NCBI GenBank assembly: GCA_963693365.1
Contig: CAVNZM010000003.1
Coordinates: 14,260,001-14,324,000, forward strand
Length of the DNA stretch: 64,000 bases
Direction of reading: 5' to 3'
Origin: Amoebidium appalachense
Taxonomy: Eukaryota > Ichthyosporea
The notes beneath the pieces are model-generated. The model saw nothing but the letters and a program-made list of their open reading frames with translations. It was not told the DNA's origin and made no database searches. Within the stretch, counting starts at the first letter, position 1, and every line of letters starts with the position of its first letter. Positions 32,107-45,427 of this stretch are shown here, piece after piece. The translations under genes were made by a program, and so were the position numbers.

Positions 32107-33661
32107 AGTCGAACTCCATGGCCATTTCGGCGTGTATTAAGATTGACCTTTTGAGTCACGTTTTGGTTGGCGAGCTGTTTACGTAGTAAGTATGGGCGGA
32201 GGTGTGGTGCTTTGCTACGGAGTATACTCCGTTTTCGCCGATGAAAGTGTTGTTAAAACGAAATTCGAGGCCTGCACTACTGCCTGCACTGATCGCTCTC
32301 GGGTTGTTTATATCCTTGATCAGCACAGCTGCTAAAATAGATTCGTGATTCGCAGCTAATCATCATTACCGACAGTGATCATCATCACCTACAGGCCCTT
32401 CCGCATCTGCCGGTACGTGTTTGAATAACACGTGCTAATGAACTCATATTGCTCAAACCTATATAACGTTGTAGTTTATAGGACTTTTAGTTGCTCTTGG
32501 GGTCAATAGTTTGTGTGTGTCAGCGATATGGTGCTACTGAGAACTGCTTGTTCGGTGGTAGAGTTTGGTTGCCCAATCATAGAGAAGAATTAAAAGAATA
32601 AAACCTCCACGCAATGCTTCGCTCTGATTGGCCGTATTGCGAAATCAAATAATTGCTGACAGTTCCACAAGTTGAAGTGCCAAGAACGTGATCCCCAAGT
32701 GATTCTTGTTTACATAAATTTGCAAATATGTTTAACAAAAAGGAATTTGAAATATTAAAAAGTACATGTACAGGCAGCTTTCTGCCTTTTGTATCATTGA
32801 TAGCACTTCTAAACGTTTATGTGAAATTGTGCCCGCACAGGATTGAAGTTAGAGCCGCACGTTCCACATATTTTTGATTGGTTAAGAAAGCACCAACATA
32901 TCCATATATAGGTAACAAATTGTCCCACAATCAAACAACCGTTACCAGCAACCAGCACTTGCTTTTCGCGCCATTTTCCCTATTTATGCAATCACGTTTG
33001 GTACACTCTGTGGCCATAGCTCATACGCCATGACGCGCAACAATTTTCAACCAAACCAGAGATACAGCCGCCTTACTCACCGATTCCTCCTCTATGGTGG
33101 GGGCTTTGGTCTTGAGGCTGGCGATATATAAAACGTTACATGCTAGAGCTCAAACTGCAAAGAAAAGACAAAAAAGACGAAGAAAAATGAAGCAGTGCCA
33201 CTCGGGTACTTTTATGATAGTCACGGTAGTTTCGTGATGAATGACGGCGGCGGTTAATCTGGTGCTCAGTAGTACCATTGCTGTCACGGGAGCTTCGTGA
33301 TAACGATTTAAAGGTGGAGGTTGCAAGTTTGGACGAGTCGCACCCGGTAAACAAGAAAACTTGGCAGCCGTGGCCGCGGGTGGTTACCGTAGGGAATGTG
33401 CATGCACGTTCGTCTGCGCCGGCGTGAGCTGCCGGCACGTGTGTACATAGAGAGAGTGAGTGTTTACGTTTGTGTGTGCGTGTGTGTGTGTGTGTGTGTG
33501 CGTGTGCGCGCGCGCGCGCGCACCTGTGCTGCGTGTGTGTGTGTGTGTCTGTGTGTCCGTGTGTCTGCTTGTCTGTGTACGTGTGTGTGTGGGTGCGTGT
33601 GTAAAATATACCACACGACACTAGACCCGATGAAAGCAGACACCTTGAGAAACTAAGCCTT
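32107..33661. other. Unique intergenic region
   Basis: Balanced composition, no long open frame. A 34-codon ORF begins at ~33030 and a TATATAAAA box lies at ~33125. A small stem ACGTGTT/AACACGT is at 32415-32433. (GT)n with CpG-alternating GCGCGC is at ~33475-33521. Nothing supports a gene. Confidence 0.5.
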
Positions 33662-34085
33662 ATGTCTCGTTTTATATATATTGACCGCCTAAATCATATT
33701 GCCAAATGTGGCACTCGAAAATGTGTAACACCTAAATACATATTACCTTCCTGTAGAATTGGTCTTTCTCTAGCTGACGGTATTATTGACCACACTTACC
33801 ACGCTTTTACTGTACACGTGCCATACAGTGGAGATCTAATAAGTATAAGGTGGCATCGTTTGCATGCCCAAACAACACACACACACACCAGTTTAAACGG
33901 TCTTGTATTGCCAAATGTAGTTTGATAGACCACATTATACCACAGCACACACACGACACATTCACAGCAGACACCCAGAAAGATAGCTTACCTGAAAATT
34001 ACAACATCCTTGATTCTATACTAAACACACATAACTATGACCTGTTTATTAGATGTATTGATTGGCTTGAGAAACTCATAATTTT

Positions 34086-34156
<71 letters not shown>

Positions 34157-34188
34157 CTGATACCGAGTGTCCTAGGGGAGCCCGTTAA
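33662..34188 (+). pseudogene. Unrecognised ORF broken by AC microsatellites
   Basis: ATG at 33662 opens MSRFIYIDRLNHIAKCGTRK and runs to an AC tract near 33880. The reading then resumes in another frame (PENYNILDSILNTHNYDLF, RCIDWLEKLI) until a 67-bp (AC)n at 34089-34155. The nucleotides around ATTGCCAAATGT and ATTGACCACA recur at ~33700-33790 and ~33907-33935, so an internal duplication is likely. No family recognised; it may be an exon or a decayed gene. Confidence 0.35.
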
Positions 34189-34780
34189 AAAAAAAACAAA
34201 AAAAAACGGGGAACCCAACTAATTGATTTTCTTAGTCTTTATGGTGCTTCGTAGAGTAAGAAAACTCTGATATATATCAGCACCCGACATCTATGTACTT
34301 GATCATGATATACCGCTGAGGGGATAATCCGAGCAAAACCCCCCCATACATGACATGAGACTGGTCTTTCTTTGCCTCGAGTAAACAGCGTAAACCCCCC
34401 CCGAGTGTGTGTGTATTCTCTTCTGTGTATGTGTGTGTGCTTGCACGTGCGCTGTGTTTGTTTCTATGCGCGACGGTTTCGGCGGGTGGCACTGCCGATG
34501 TACTTGCACCTTCTAGTTTCTGCCAAACACATGCATCGCAGCCAAATTTGGTTGCATCACTGATGTCTGCGTTACTATAGTGTGCACGATTTTTGTTGTG
34601 TTGCCGAGTATGCTGAGCCTCATGCGTGTCCGTGTGTGTCTCGGTGAGGAGAAAGAGAGGAGAAGGAGGGAGAGATGTGGAGGGGGGGGAGGGGGGGGGG
34701 GGGGGGCAGGGGAAGAGAGAGAAAGGCGGGGGGGGGGGGGGGGGGGGAGGGGGGAGAGGGAGGGAGGGGGGGGGGGTGAG

Positions 34781-34836
<56 letters not shown>

Positions 34837-34973
34837 AGGGAGAGAGCGAGAGAGACAGAGAGACATCTGGAGAGGAGTAGGGGGAGGGAGAGAGAAAGAG
34901 CCGAAGAGAGCGAGAGAGAGAGGGAGGGAGGGAGAGAGAGAGAGAGTGTGTGTGTCTGTGAGAACGAGAAAGG

Positions 34974-35036
<63 letters not shown>

Positions 35037-35444
35037 GAAAGGGAGGGGGGAAGGGAGGGAGAGGGAAATAGAGAGTGTGTATGTGTGACACAACAAATAA
35101 ACGGACACACACAGACACAGACACAGACACAGACAGACACAGAAACACTGAGTCTGGGGCCGGGCGCTAGGCTGTCACTGAGATCCCACCGGTATGTAGC
35201 CCTGCAGAGGTTGGTATGCACGTCGTGGTTACAGAGTGCTTTATGATTGGGTGTAAATTCAGCGAATGAAGCGTTTTTTATATGATGATTGGCCAACCAG
35301 AAAGATGGCCAGAATCTATAAACAGAACACGTGCACTGGTGTGTGCAGTGCCGGTGTGTCGCGTGGTGCAAACGTGCGGTCTAGCTAGCTTACTTTCTCT
35401 TCCCACTGTTTCTTGCTTGCAACATATACAAACGGCAAGTGAGA
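34189..35444. promoter_or_regulatory. Low-complexity spacer and probable APIP promoter
   Basis: 34676-35040 is G runs, (GA)n and (GT)n. Nearer the gene, an inverted CCAAT box (GATTGGCCAACC, ~35287) and a TATA-like TCTATAAAC (~35315) lie 130-160 bp before the ATG at 35445. Confidence 0.45.
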
Positions 35445-37323
35445 ATGACCGGAGCAATCAAGCGGCCCGCAGAAATGGCGGAGGACCGCCGCTGCGCCTC
35501 TTGTCTTGAGTGCGCGTGTGCTAAGAAGCCCGCCCTCGAACATGAAACAACGGTTTCTGCGCAGGCTTACCATGAAGATAAATCGGTGCCACATGACCAC
35601 CCCCGCAACCTTATTCCTGAACTCTGCCGTCTCTTTTACGATCATGGGTGGGTTACTGGTACCGGAGGTGGGATTACCATCAGGGTAGGGAACGAGATTT
35701 ACATCGCTCCATCGGGAGTGCAAAAGGAGAGAATTGAGCCTGTTGAGTTGTTTGTGTGCGATGAAAAGGGGAACGACATCTCCCTCCCTCCAGCACACAA
35801 GAATCTCAAGAAGAGTCAATGCACGCCGCTTTTTTTCAACGCGTATACTATGCGTAACGCCGGCGCGGTTATACACACACATTCGCAACATGCTGTCATG
35901 GCCACGCTGCTGTACGAGAAGGAGTTCAGGATTACACACCAGGAGATGATTAAGGGCATACGCATAGACGGCACAAAAACAAACCTGAGGTATGAGCTAC
36001 CACCCCCTCTTCCTCCCTCTCACCTCTCCCCCCATTCGTCTCCCTCCCCCCACCCCCTCTCCCCTCCCCCTCCCCTGCCTCCCAACCTCCTCCCCGAAGT
36101 TGGTCTGCATAAACTTTGTGTGGGCTTTGCGGAATATCCTTTGTGTTGTCCGTCGTAGATGTTTACTGGCTCTCTGCAACCCATCTAAGCCCCATTCTCC
36201 CCCCCCCCCCCCCCCCCCCCCCCCCCCACCTTTTCCCCCTCTGATCGTGCACGAGGATATGCACTTTTCTTCTTGCTTCCCGTTGTCCTGCTTGCCTCTC
36301 GCCAAGTCTCCCGGCATTCGTTGTGTTGTCTTTCGCATGGTTGCTCGCTTAATCTGTCTGTTCTCTCTCATGTTTGTCATTCCTTGTGAATCCCCCCTCC
36401 CCCCCTCCCCCCCCCCCCCCCCCTCCCCCTCCTCCGCCCTCTCTCCCCTCCCCTCCCCCCTCCCCCTCCTCCCCCCATGGCCCGTCCTTTACTGGTTCAA
36501 CTGCATCTTCATTGGGCTCCTTTTGGCTTTCCTTGTGTCTTCCTTTCGTCCTACTGCATACAGATCTCCCCACCCCCCACCCCCACAACAACCGTGCTAC
36601 CATCTCCCAGAATTGCATAGTCTTATCAGTTGTGAAGTTTTGTTTGTCAAGCCACTCCTTTGCGTCCTTTCCCTCCCTCACCCCCTCCCCTCCCCTCCGC
36701 TTCCCCTTTTCCTCCCTCCCTTTTGCAAGAGTACAGTTGTGCGTGTTGCCTTTCACACTGCTCTCTTATTTACAAACAGCAACCATCACACACACACACA
36801 CACACAGACACGCTCCCAAGTTCATATGCAGATATGCATACGCACATTCGCAGACACACATCCCCGCCCTCCCCCCCCCACACTCTACCCTTCCCCCCTC
36901 TGCCCCGCCCACACCACAACCCCCCCCACACACACACTCTCCCCCCCTCCCTCCACCCCGCATGCATACCCTTTGTGTGCTTTGCAAAATATGCATCGTG
37001 TTGTCCTTCAACAACGTGAGTGTGTACTTTGTGCTTTGTAACACATCTAACCCCCCTGCTACCCCCCTCCCCCCCCCCCCATATGCACACACAAACATAC
37101 ACACAGTCACTCACATTGCCCAAACACACTTGCCCACACAGACACACACACACGAACACACATGCACACATGCATATCCTCCCCCTCAAACACACACACA
37201 CGGGACCTCCCCCCTCCCCTCCCCCCTCCCCTCCCCCCACCCCCACACACACACAAACACACACGGGACCTCCCCCCCCCCCCCCCCCCCCCTCCAACAC
37301 ACACCCAACCCTCTTCCACCCCT

Positions 37324-37374
<51 letters not shown>

Positions 37375-37680
37375 GCCACTACACACAACCACACACACAC
37401 ACACACATGTACATACAGATATCACGACGAACTTGTTGTCCCAATCATCGAAAACACTCCGGAAGAAGCCGACCTCCAATCGTTTATGGCAGAAGCAATG
37501 GAAAAATACCCCCAGACATGTGCTGTGTTGGTGCGCCGGCACGGTGTGTACGTGTGGGGGGAGACATGGGAGAAGGCAAAATGTATGACAGAGTGCTACG
37601 ACTATCTGTTTGAAATTGCCGTGAAAATGCGACAGATGGGAATGGACCCCGCCAAAAAACCGGAAAATTCACCTTATTGA
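35445..37680 (+). CDS. APIP: Methylthioribulose-1-phosphate dehydratase
   Basis: Exon 1 35445-35989 and exon 2 37419-37680 join in phase 2 (AG+A, Arg182) to give 268 residues. This zinc enzyme of the class II aldolase family dehydrates 5-methylthioribulose 1-phosphate in the cytosolic methionine salvage pathway (yeast Mde1, human APIP). Visible landmarks: [26 protein letters not shown]126TPLF, zinc ligands H144/H146 (HTHS) and H223 (RRHGVYVWG), and the catalytic E167 in THQEMIKG. The ~45-residue N-terminal extension is Cys-rich ([12 protein letters not shown]). The 1429-bp intron (donor GTATGA, acceptor ACATACAG) is packed with poly-C, including a ~44-nt run near 37327-37370, and AC repeats. 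The 3' end is followed by decayed copies of its own last coding segment. Confidence 0.96.
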
Positions 37681-37870
37681 GGTTAGGGTTTTTGGAGTGC
37701 TTTAATTGTTTCCATTGAGATTGGGGTAGAATGGGGGAGATGGGCGTGTACCCCGTAAAAAAACCCCCGGAAAATTCACCTTGTTGAAGTGGGGGTTTTT
37801 TTGAAATGCCACGATTTTCTGCTTCAGATTGCAATGAAGGTGTGGCAGATGAGGATAGACCGTCTTTTTT
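37591..37870 (+). repeat. Decayed tandem duplication of the APIP 3' coding end
   Basis: The last ~90 bp of the coding sequence (GAGTGCTACGAC... to the stop) is repeated in diverged form. Unit 2 starts at 37695 (GAGTGCTTTAATTG... CGGAAAATTCACCTTGTTGA). A partial unit 3 starts at ~37803 (GAAATGCCACGATTTTCTGC...). Spacing is 104 and 108 bp. Units 2 and 3 are not open in frame. Confidence 0.8.
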
Positions 37871-38401
37871 GTTGGGGTTTCCAGAGTATCTATCTACTTA
37901 GTATGACATTTTCCTTTGCTTCCCATTGCAGGGATTTTTGTAGTGCGCTGTAGTGATAATATTCATTGGTTATTTCTCAGGGGGGTTTGTGCAATCTCTC
38001 TCCCCTCTTTTCCTTTTTTTTTCTTTTTCTTATTCCTTTTTTTTTTTGCCCCCTCCCATTTTTGCCACGGCTCGCAAGTTTGGTTAGTAGCAGTATACGG
38101 CTACTGGGTCCGTGATTGGTAGGCTCTATAGCCATTGTATAGCTTTGGGTCCGGCTGGAAGGGCTGAAAAACATAAATCAGGGTTGTGAATGAATAAAAC
38201 CACATCAAACCAACCCGCAGCTCATCTTGGAGGAGACAGCTGGCAGCCGGTGCCAATTGTTTCTCGTGCTACGTATCGTGGCAGTGATAAAGTATGTTGG
38301 TGTATTTGTGTAGATTATGTGGAGCTATAGACCAGCCTCAAGTATTTAATGTGTATCTCCCCCCCCCCCCCCCCCCTAAACCCACCCACCCACTCCACCC
38401 C

Positions 38402-38442
<41 letters not shown>

Positions 38443-39123
38443 ACAGCACATCATCATACTCGCATGTGTACGTGATGCGCTCTAGATCTAATGTTAGATC
38501 TAGATCTGTGCACGGACTGCAAGCCCATGGCCAATAATCTGTGCATGGCCGACGTGTTTGTGTTTGTGTTTGTGTGTGTGTGTGTGTGTGTACACGTGTG
38601 TACATGTGTGCATGGGGTGAGAAAGAGGGGGAGAGGAGGGTGGGGAGGGGTTCTTCCAAATGACGTTCAACGTTTTATTTTTTTGTTTGTTATTTTGGCG
38701 CGTGGCCCGCAGTACAGCTCAATCGCAACTAATTAGCGCTAGTCTTGCTATAATGTAAATGATGTTGAATTTTCTGATTTTAACTATTAATAGAACCACA
38801 TGAACATTTCCATATTCCCCTTTCCATATTAGGCAATGCTTGGAAAACACCGATTCCTCCTTTCGGCTTCTACTGTAGGTGTCACTAACGATCACTTGCA
38901 GCCAATTTGGATATAAAAGCTAAATGTGATACCCTGTGCGTGTGGTGGTGGTGGTGGTCGTAGTGGGGTGTGTGTCGTGTCTGTGCTTAGTGTGTGCCTG
39001 TGAACGTGGGTCGAGGTGGTGGGTAGGGTGGAGAGAGACAGAGCGACACACACAGAGAGATATATAGAAAGAGGTGGTGTGTCTGTGTCTTATGCAGGCA
39101 GGCGAGGAGTCGGGGAGCCCCCG

Positions 39124-39170
<47 letters not shown>

Positions 39171-39401
39171 GTAAATGTCATCGTGTCATACAGTCATACA
39201 ATTTCACGTGTACACGTGAAAAGCGTGCAACTTCACAGGTGTTTACGTGCATGAGATCTGTGCACGTGCTTAACTCACACACCCTCCAATCAAAACATTC
39301 TGCGGTAGCTACGACAGGAATTCCAGAAACATTTCCTGGCCTCTTAAAGACACACCATTGAGCCACTTTAAAGATTCCTTTTCAAATCTGAACATGATTT
39401 T
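37871..39401. other. Intergenic region between convergent APIP and METTL21-like genes
   Basis: Contains an AATAAA at 38193-38198, poly-C and (AC)n at ~38359-38440, (GT)n at ~38565-38590 and a 45-nt G run at 39125-39169. A perfect 20-bp palindrome is at 39202-39221. No gene recognised. Confidence 0.6.
39202..39221. promoter_or_regulatory. Perfect 20-bp palindrome with two CACGTG boxes
   Basis: TTTCACGTGTACACGTGAAA. Two E/G-boxes overlap symmetrically. It lies just beyond the 3' end of the METTL21-like gene. Confidence 0.7.
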
Positions 39402-39618
39402 TCATTGGCTGTCAGGCGGATTTGCCCATTTTAGGACATATAGATAGTAGGGCCGGCCGTCGGATCTTCCGAGGTTTTTCACGTCGGCATACATGGGGTC
39501 GTCCGTGGGTATCTGGTTTCCAAATGTGGTCAGAGGGATTCCAAATAAGGTTAGAGGGATGCCAAATATGGACAGAGTGTGTTGCTGGTGCAAAGCACAC
39601 TGCCAAGTAGACTAACAG

Positions 39619-39717
<99 letters not shown>

Positions 39718-40462
39718 CGTGCGCGTGCCCGCAATCGGTGTGGGCATGCAGGAGCTCACGTCGGGCGCAGTTATAACTCTCGTGGCAGAGGAAGGAGGCA
39801 AACTCGGGGCAAAGTTGGAAAGAAGAGGGGGGGGAGGGGGGGAGGGGGGGGGGCGGGGGAACAGGGTGTGTGTGTGTGTGGTGGGGTGGTGGTGGCGGTG
39901 GTGGTCGTGGTGGTGGTCGTGGTGGGGGGGAGCTGAAACAGATCCTGTCTACACTTTGCTGATCTTCTGTGCATAGACAAAAAAAAGACCTAAATGATCC
40001 CAAGGACGACATCACTGTTCCCCAGTTCTTGTGTGTGTGTGTGCATGTTTGCCTGTGTGCATGTGTGGATGTCTGGGTGTGTGTGTGTATATGTCTGTGT
40101 GCGTGTTTGCGAGTGTGTCGGTGGCGATGGTGTTGGGTGGGTTGGGGGAGGAAAGAACGAAGGGGGAAAGAGAGAGAGAGGAGAGAAAGGGGAGTGTCAC
40201 GTTCGGACATGCATACACGCATGCGGACACAAACACTCACACGCACACACGCACGCGCGCACGTAAGCGCACACGCATGCACACATTTACGCATGTACGC
40301 ACGCACACACGCAGGCACGCACGAGCGCGCGCGCGCACACACACACACACACAGACGCACACACCTCGGTTACATCAAAGCCCCTCGTTTTTGCCTCGGA
40401 CATAAGTGAACAAGTGGTGGCAGCGGCACGGTCACAGTAGCCCAGATAGAAGCATGCATCAG

Positions 40463-40550
<88 letters not shown>

Positions 40551-40641
40551 TAGTGAATGTGGGGGTGGGTGAGCAGGTGAGCAGGTGGGTGGGTAAGTGG
40601 ATGTGCGTGTATGTGTATGTGTGTGTGTATGCGTGTGTGTC

Positions 40642-40672
<31 letters not shown>

Positions 40673-40701
40673 GTGTGTCTGTGTGTCTGTGTCTGTGTAT
40701 G

Positions 40702-40771
<70 letters not shown>

Positions 40772-40793
40772 ATGTGTGTTTGTGTGTGTGAAT

Positions 40794-40838
<45 letters not shown>

Positions 40839-41046
40839 GGGGAAGAAGAGTGCATGTGTGTGCATGTGTCAATGCGGATGTGTGTCGTATGTGTGTGTGT
40901 GTATGTGTGCGTGTGTCTGTGTGTGTGTGCCTACGCGCACGTGCTTGTGTGAATGCCTAATTTGGTGCATGGTTTTCGGTTTGAGGGGAAGGAACACATG
41001 TTAGGCTTAAGGACGACAGTTAGACGTGTTGGGTGCGTCAATGAAA

Positions 41047-41077
<31 letters not shown>

Positions 41078-41302
41078 GGGGAGGGCACACAGTGTTTCCA
41101 TTTGTCGTTACTGTGATTGCAAAGTCATCGTGTCCCTACCGTCCACCCAAAAGCGCCTCCGCACCCCTTTCCCCCCTCCCCCCCCCCCCCCCCCCCCTCC
41201 CTTGGTTTGTATGCCCACAATCACCATCACCTTCGAAAAGCAGGCAATAAAACGGGGGGGGGGGGGGGGGGGGGGAGGGGGGTTGGGTGGTGGGGGGGTG
41301 TA

Positions 41303-41374
<72 letters not shown>

Positions 41375-42311
41375 GATTGGCGTCGTGGGTGGGTGTTTTT
41401 GTGTGTGTGTGTGTGTGTGTGTTTGGGGGGGGGGGGGGGGGGGGTTTGAATGCGGAAAACGGTATGAAGTACGCATACACGAAGGACACATGCAAAGGCA
41501 AACATTCAAGTATGCAACATCAGCCATGCACACAGTATGCGTCATAAGCAGAGCCCATCCTCAGGGAGGGCCCAAGTCATCAATTGCGTCTGAGTTTCGA
41601 CCCCTTAGCCCGCGTATATACGACTCTCCAACTCAGACAGCAGCATCAACTGAACTTGGGATGGTCAACCCGTCTTGATCAAAGACGAGCAGGGTTGCTT
41701 ATGCAAGCAAGGTGAGCAAAACGGTGGATATGTGTGTGCAAACTAATGCAGTGCAGCGGAAAATGCGTATGTGCTTACAGATGCACGACACAGAGCAACC
41801 ATGCCCGGTTGCATGGAAGTAAAGGGGGGGGGGGGGGGGGGGTTTGAATGCGTCAAAAAGTACGAAGTACACAAGAACAAACGGATAACACGATGCAGAA
41901 TGCAAGCCATACATAAAGAGTATGCATAATAAGCAGAGCCCATCCTCAGGGGGGCCCACGTCATCCAGAGTACCCGAGGGGGGGGGATTTGAGTGGTAAG
42001 GCGCTGGGAAGGTTAAGAAGGAGTGGGAGCAAAATGGGTGGGAGGGGGAAGGGGGAGGGGTAGAAATCTGGGCAGAGGGGGTATAGGGCAGAGGGGAGAG
42101 GGGGGAGGAGGGGGGAGGGATAGTTACGGTGGGCTCTAGCAGTGCCTGTGCCGTGTCCAAAAGAGGTACGATGGCAGCAGGCCAGTAGATGACGTCAGCA
42201 CCCAGAAGCACCTCGAACCTTCCATATTTGGACACAAAAATGTCGACATCCTCCCCCCACGTGAGGTTTTGCACCTGCATGGGGGACGCTGTGTGCATGA
42301 GTGCATGAGTG

Positions 42312-42381
<70 letters not shown>

Positions 42382-42396
42382 TGAGTGTGTGTGTGT

Positions 42397-42441
<45 letters not shown>

Positions 42442-42696
42442 TGAGTGTGTGTGTGTGAGTGTGTGAGTGAGTGAGTGTGTGTGTGAGTGAGTGTGTGTGT
42501 GTGTGTCTGTGTGTGTGTGTGTGTGAGTGTGTGTGTGTGTGTGTGAGTGTGTGAGTGAGTGAGTGTGTGTGAGTGTGTGAGTGAGTGAGTCTGTGTGTCA
42601 GTGTGTGAGTGTGTGAGTGTGTGAGTGTGTGAGTGTGTGTGTGTGTGTGTGAGTGTGTGTGTGTGTGTGTGAGTGTGTATGAGTGAGTGAGTGTGT

Positions 42697-42733
<37 letters not shown>

Positions 42734-42832
42734 TGTGTGTGTGTGTGTGAGTGTGTGAGTGAGTGTGTGTGTGTGTGTGTGTGTGTGAGTGTGAGTGTGA
42801 GAGAGAGTGTGTGTGTCTGTGTACGTGAGTGT

Positions 42833-42865
<33 letters not shown>

Positions 42866-44390
42866 GGGGGGGGAGTATGCATTAGAGGTTTGGGATTAAG
42901 GAGGTGGAGACAATAAGAGAAAAAACACAACACGCCACACACACACACGCACACACACAGAAAAATAGGAATTAAACCTTAGGAAAGGGGGAAAAAACAA
43001 ACAAACAAACAAACAAAACAAACATACAGGCATAAGGCACATGAAATGGATTGTGGTGATGGTGGGTGGGATGGCTTTGTGAGACTGGTGTTGAGGAGAG
43101 AGGGGGGGGGGGGGAGGAGGGGGGGGGGGGGGGGGGTTATTAATCTGTATCTAGTGTGATACGATCGAACCTTTTGTCATTTTGTTTATAGTGGGTTTAT
43201 ATTCGCATAATTTGCGGGTATCGGAGCATTGGATCGATTAGTACGGTGCATATGGGGGCATAGGCACTAGAGATGACCACTTTATTATTTTTATTAGGCA
43301 ATTATTAGATGTTAGTAGGTAGATTGAACGGATAACAAAGATAACGGATGATAACGCTGTTTTACTCCTTTGTGCACGGTATAAACACGTAAAATATCAG
43401 ACAGTGTGAGTGTGGTGGTGACGGTGGTTGTGTATGTGTGGGTTTGAGTTTGCGTAATTGCGTGCATGTGTATGCGTGTGTGTGTCTTTCTGCCCTTCAT
43501 TCCTTCTCTTTCTTTCATCACCCTTCCTTGCGTGTATGTGCTTTGTGGTGGTGGTAGTGTTTGGGGGAGGGGAAGGGGGGGGGGGGGGGGGGGGGGGGAG
43601 AGTGAGTTAATAAATGCAACGGCTTTTCTTTTTCTTTTTGGGGGGGGGGGGGGGGGGGGGGAGGGGGGGAGGGGGGGAGTGAGAAGGGGGAGGGGAGGGG
43701 GGAGGGGGGGGGGGGGGGGGGTTTGATTTTTACCCGGTGGGGAAGGAAACTGCTGTGTGTTTGTCTTTAAGAGGTCAAGCACGGTGTCTTTGTAGTCGGT
43801 CAGCACCACCTCACGTGCACCACACAGTGTGCTGGCAAGAAGACCACACACCCCTGTGATTGGTGCATAGTTAAAGATAGATAATTTTTAAAGGTTGGCT
43901 TGTTGTTAAAGATTGTTTTATTGTTAAAGATTGTTTTATTGTTTAAGATTGTTTGGTTTATTGTTAGAGATTGGTTTATTTTTAAGCATTGATTTATTGT
44001 TAAAGATTGCTTGTTTTATTGTTAGAGATCCGTTTACTGTTAGCAAGAAAAGACGTTCGAATTTCACAAGTTTGAATCGGGCCGAACCCGGCAACAAATG
44101 ATTTGAAGAAACCGGAAAACATTGAACTCGGGTTGAGTGGTGTTAAGTGGGGAAGGGGGGGAGGGGGGGGGAAGCGGGGGGTGTCTAGAGGGGATTGTTG
44201 CATTATAAAGAGGAGCTAAAAACAGCAACACAACCTAAAAATAGCACATATATTACATGTGTGTTAACTCACCTGCACCCGAGCCCAGTTCCAGCACCTT
44301 CTTTCCGGCCACCACGTGTTTATTGCTTACCATATATAGACCTAAGAGCTGCACCCACCTTAAATGTCAGTGATGGGCCCAAAAAAAAAA

Positions 44391-44423
<33 letters not shown>

Positions 44424-45106
44424 GGTGTCGTGCGGGGGGGGGGGGGGGGGGGGGGGTTTGAATGCGTCAAAAAGTACGAAGTACACAAGAACAAACGGAT
44501 AACACGATGCAGAATGCAAGCCATACATAAAGAGTATGCATAATAAGCAGAGCCCATCCTCAGGGGGGACCCACGTCATCCACAGTACCCGAGTTTCGAC
44601 CTATTCCCCTCGTTAACGAAACCCAACTCAGATACTGTTTCACTTGAACATGAGTAGGTCACCCGTCTTGATCAGAGACGAGCAGGGTTGCTTATGCAGG
44701 CAAGGGCAGTGGGAAAGGCCGGGGGTTAAAGTTGCAGCAGTAAGCAGAAGCAAGAAAAATATAGATAGGAACTCAGGAGACGGGGCTTCTAGGAAGCTCC
44801 CCCGTCGATACCTAAGTCGATACTTCCCTGGCTAACATACTACACCAGCTGAAAAGAATTAAGTCCCGGGGGGGGGGGGGGGGGGGGAGGGGGATGGAGG
44901 CGCCCGGGAAAGGGTGGGTGGGTGGGTGGGTGGGTGTGTGTGTGGGGAGGGGGGGGGGGGGGGGGGGGAGGGGGGGACGTGAAACACAAAAATGAATTTG
45001 CAGAGTCTGTTTGTTTCATAGCATCTTCCCCTCGGCGCATTATCTGGGTGTGTGGATAGGTTTTCTTTCTTTCTTTCTTTCTTTCTTTTTCTTTTCTTTT
45101 TTTTTT

Positions 45107-45148
<42 letters not shown>

Positions 45149-45359
45149 GGGGAGCAGAGGGGGGAGGGGGGAGGGGATGTTGTGTAATGTGACAACCAAA
45201 TAAACGACATGCCTTGGGAAAAACCTCAAACCACATAACATCCCTAATGCCCTTTTCGTACAATAATGAAAGAAATGAAAACGAGCACCCCCTCTAGAGG
45301 GGGGGAGGGGGGAGAGGGGGGAGGGGGGGGGAAAGGGGAAGAAGGTGGGATGCATGGAG

Positions 45360-45427
<68 letters not shown>

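Noticed and set aside
33030-33131. 34-codon ORF near a TATA-like box
   Set aside because: Too short, with the TATA-like sequence at its 3' end; nothing else supports it.
41640-41712. 5S rRNA-like words (ACTTGGGATGG, AGCAGGG) in the dispersed repeat
   Set aside because: The words are in the wrong order and spacing for 5S rRNA and copy c lacks one of them, so no rRNA or 5S-derived SINE is called.
42311-42850. Direct-repeat array resembling a CRISPR or minisatellite
   Set aside because: Only GT/GAGT microsatellite variants without spacers, in a eukaryotic intron.
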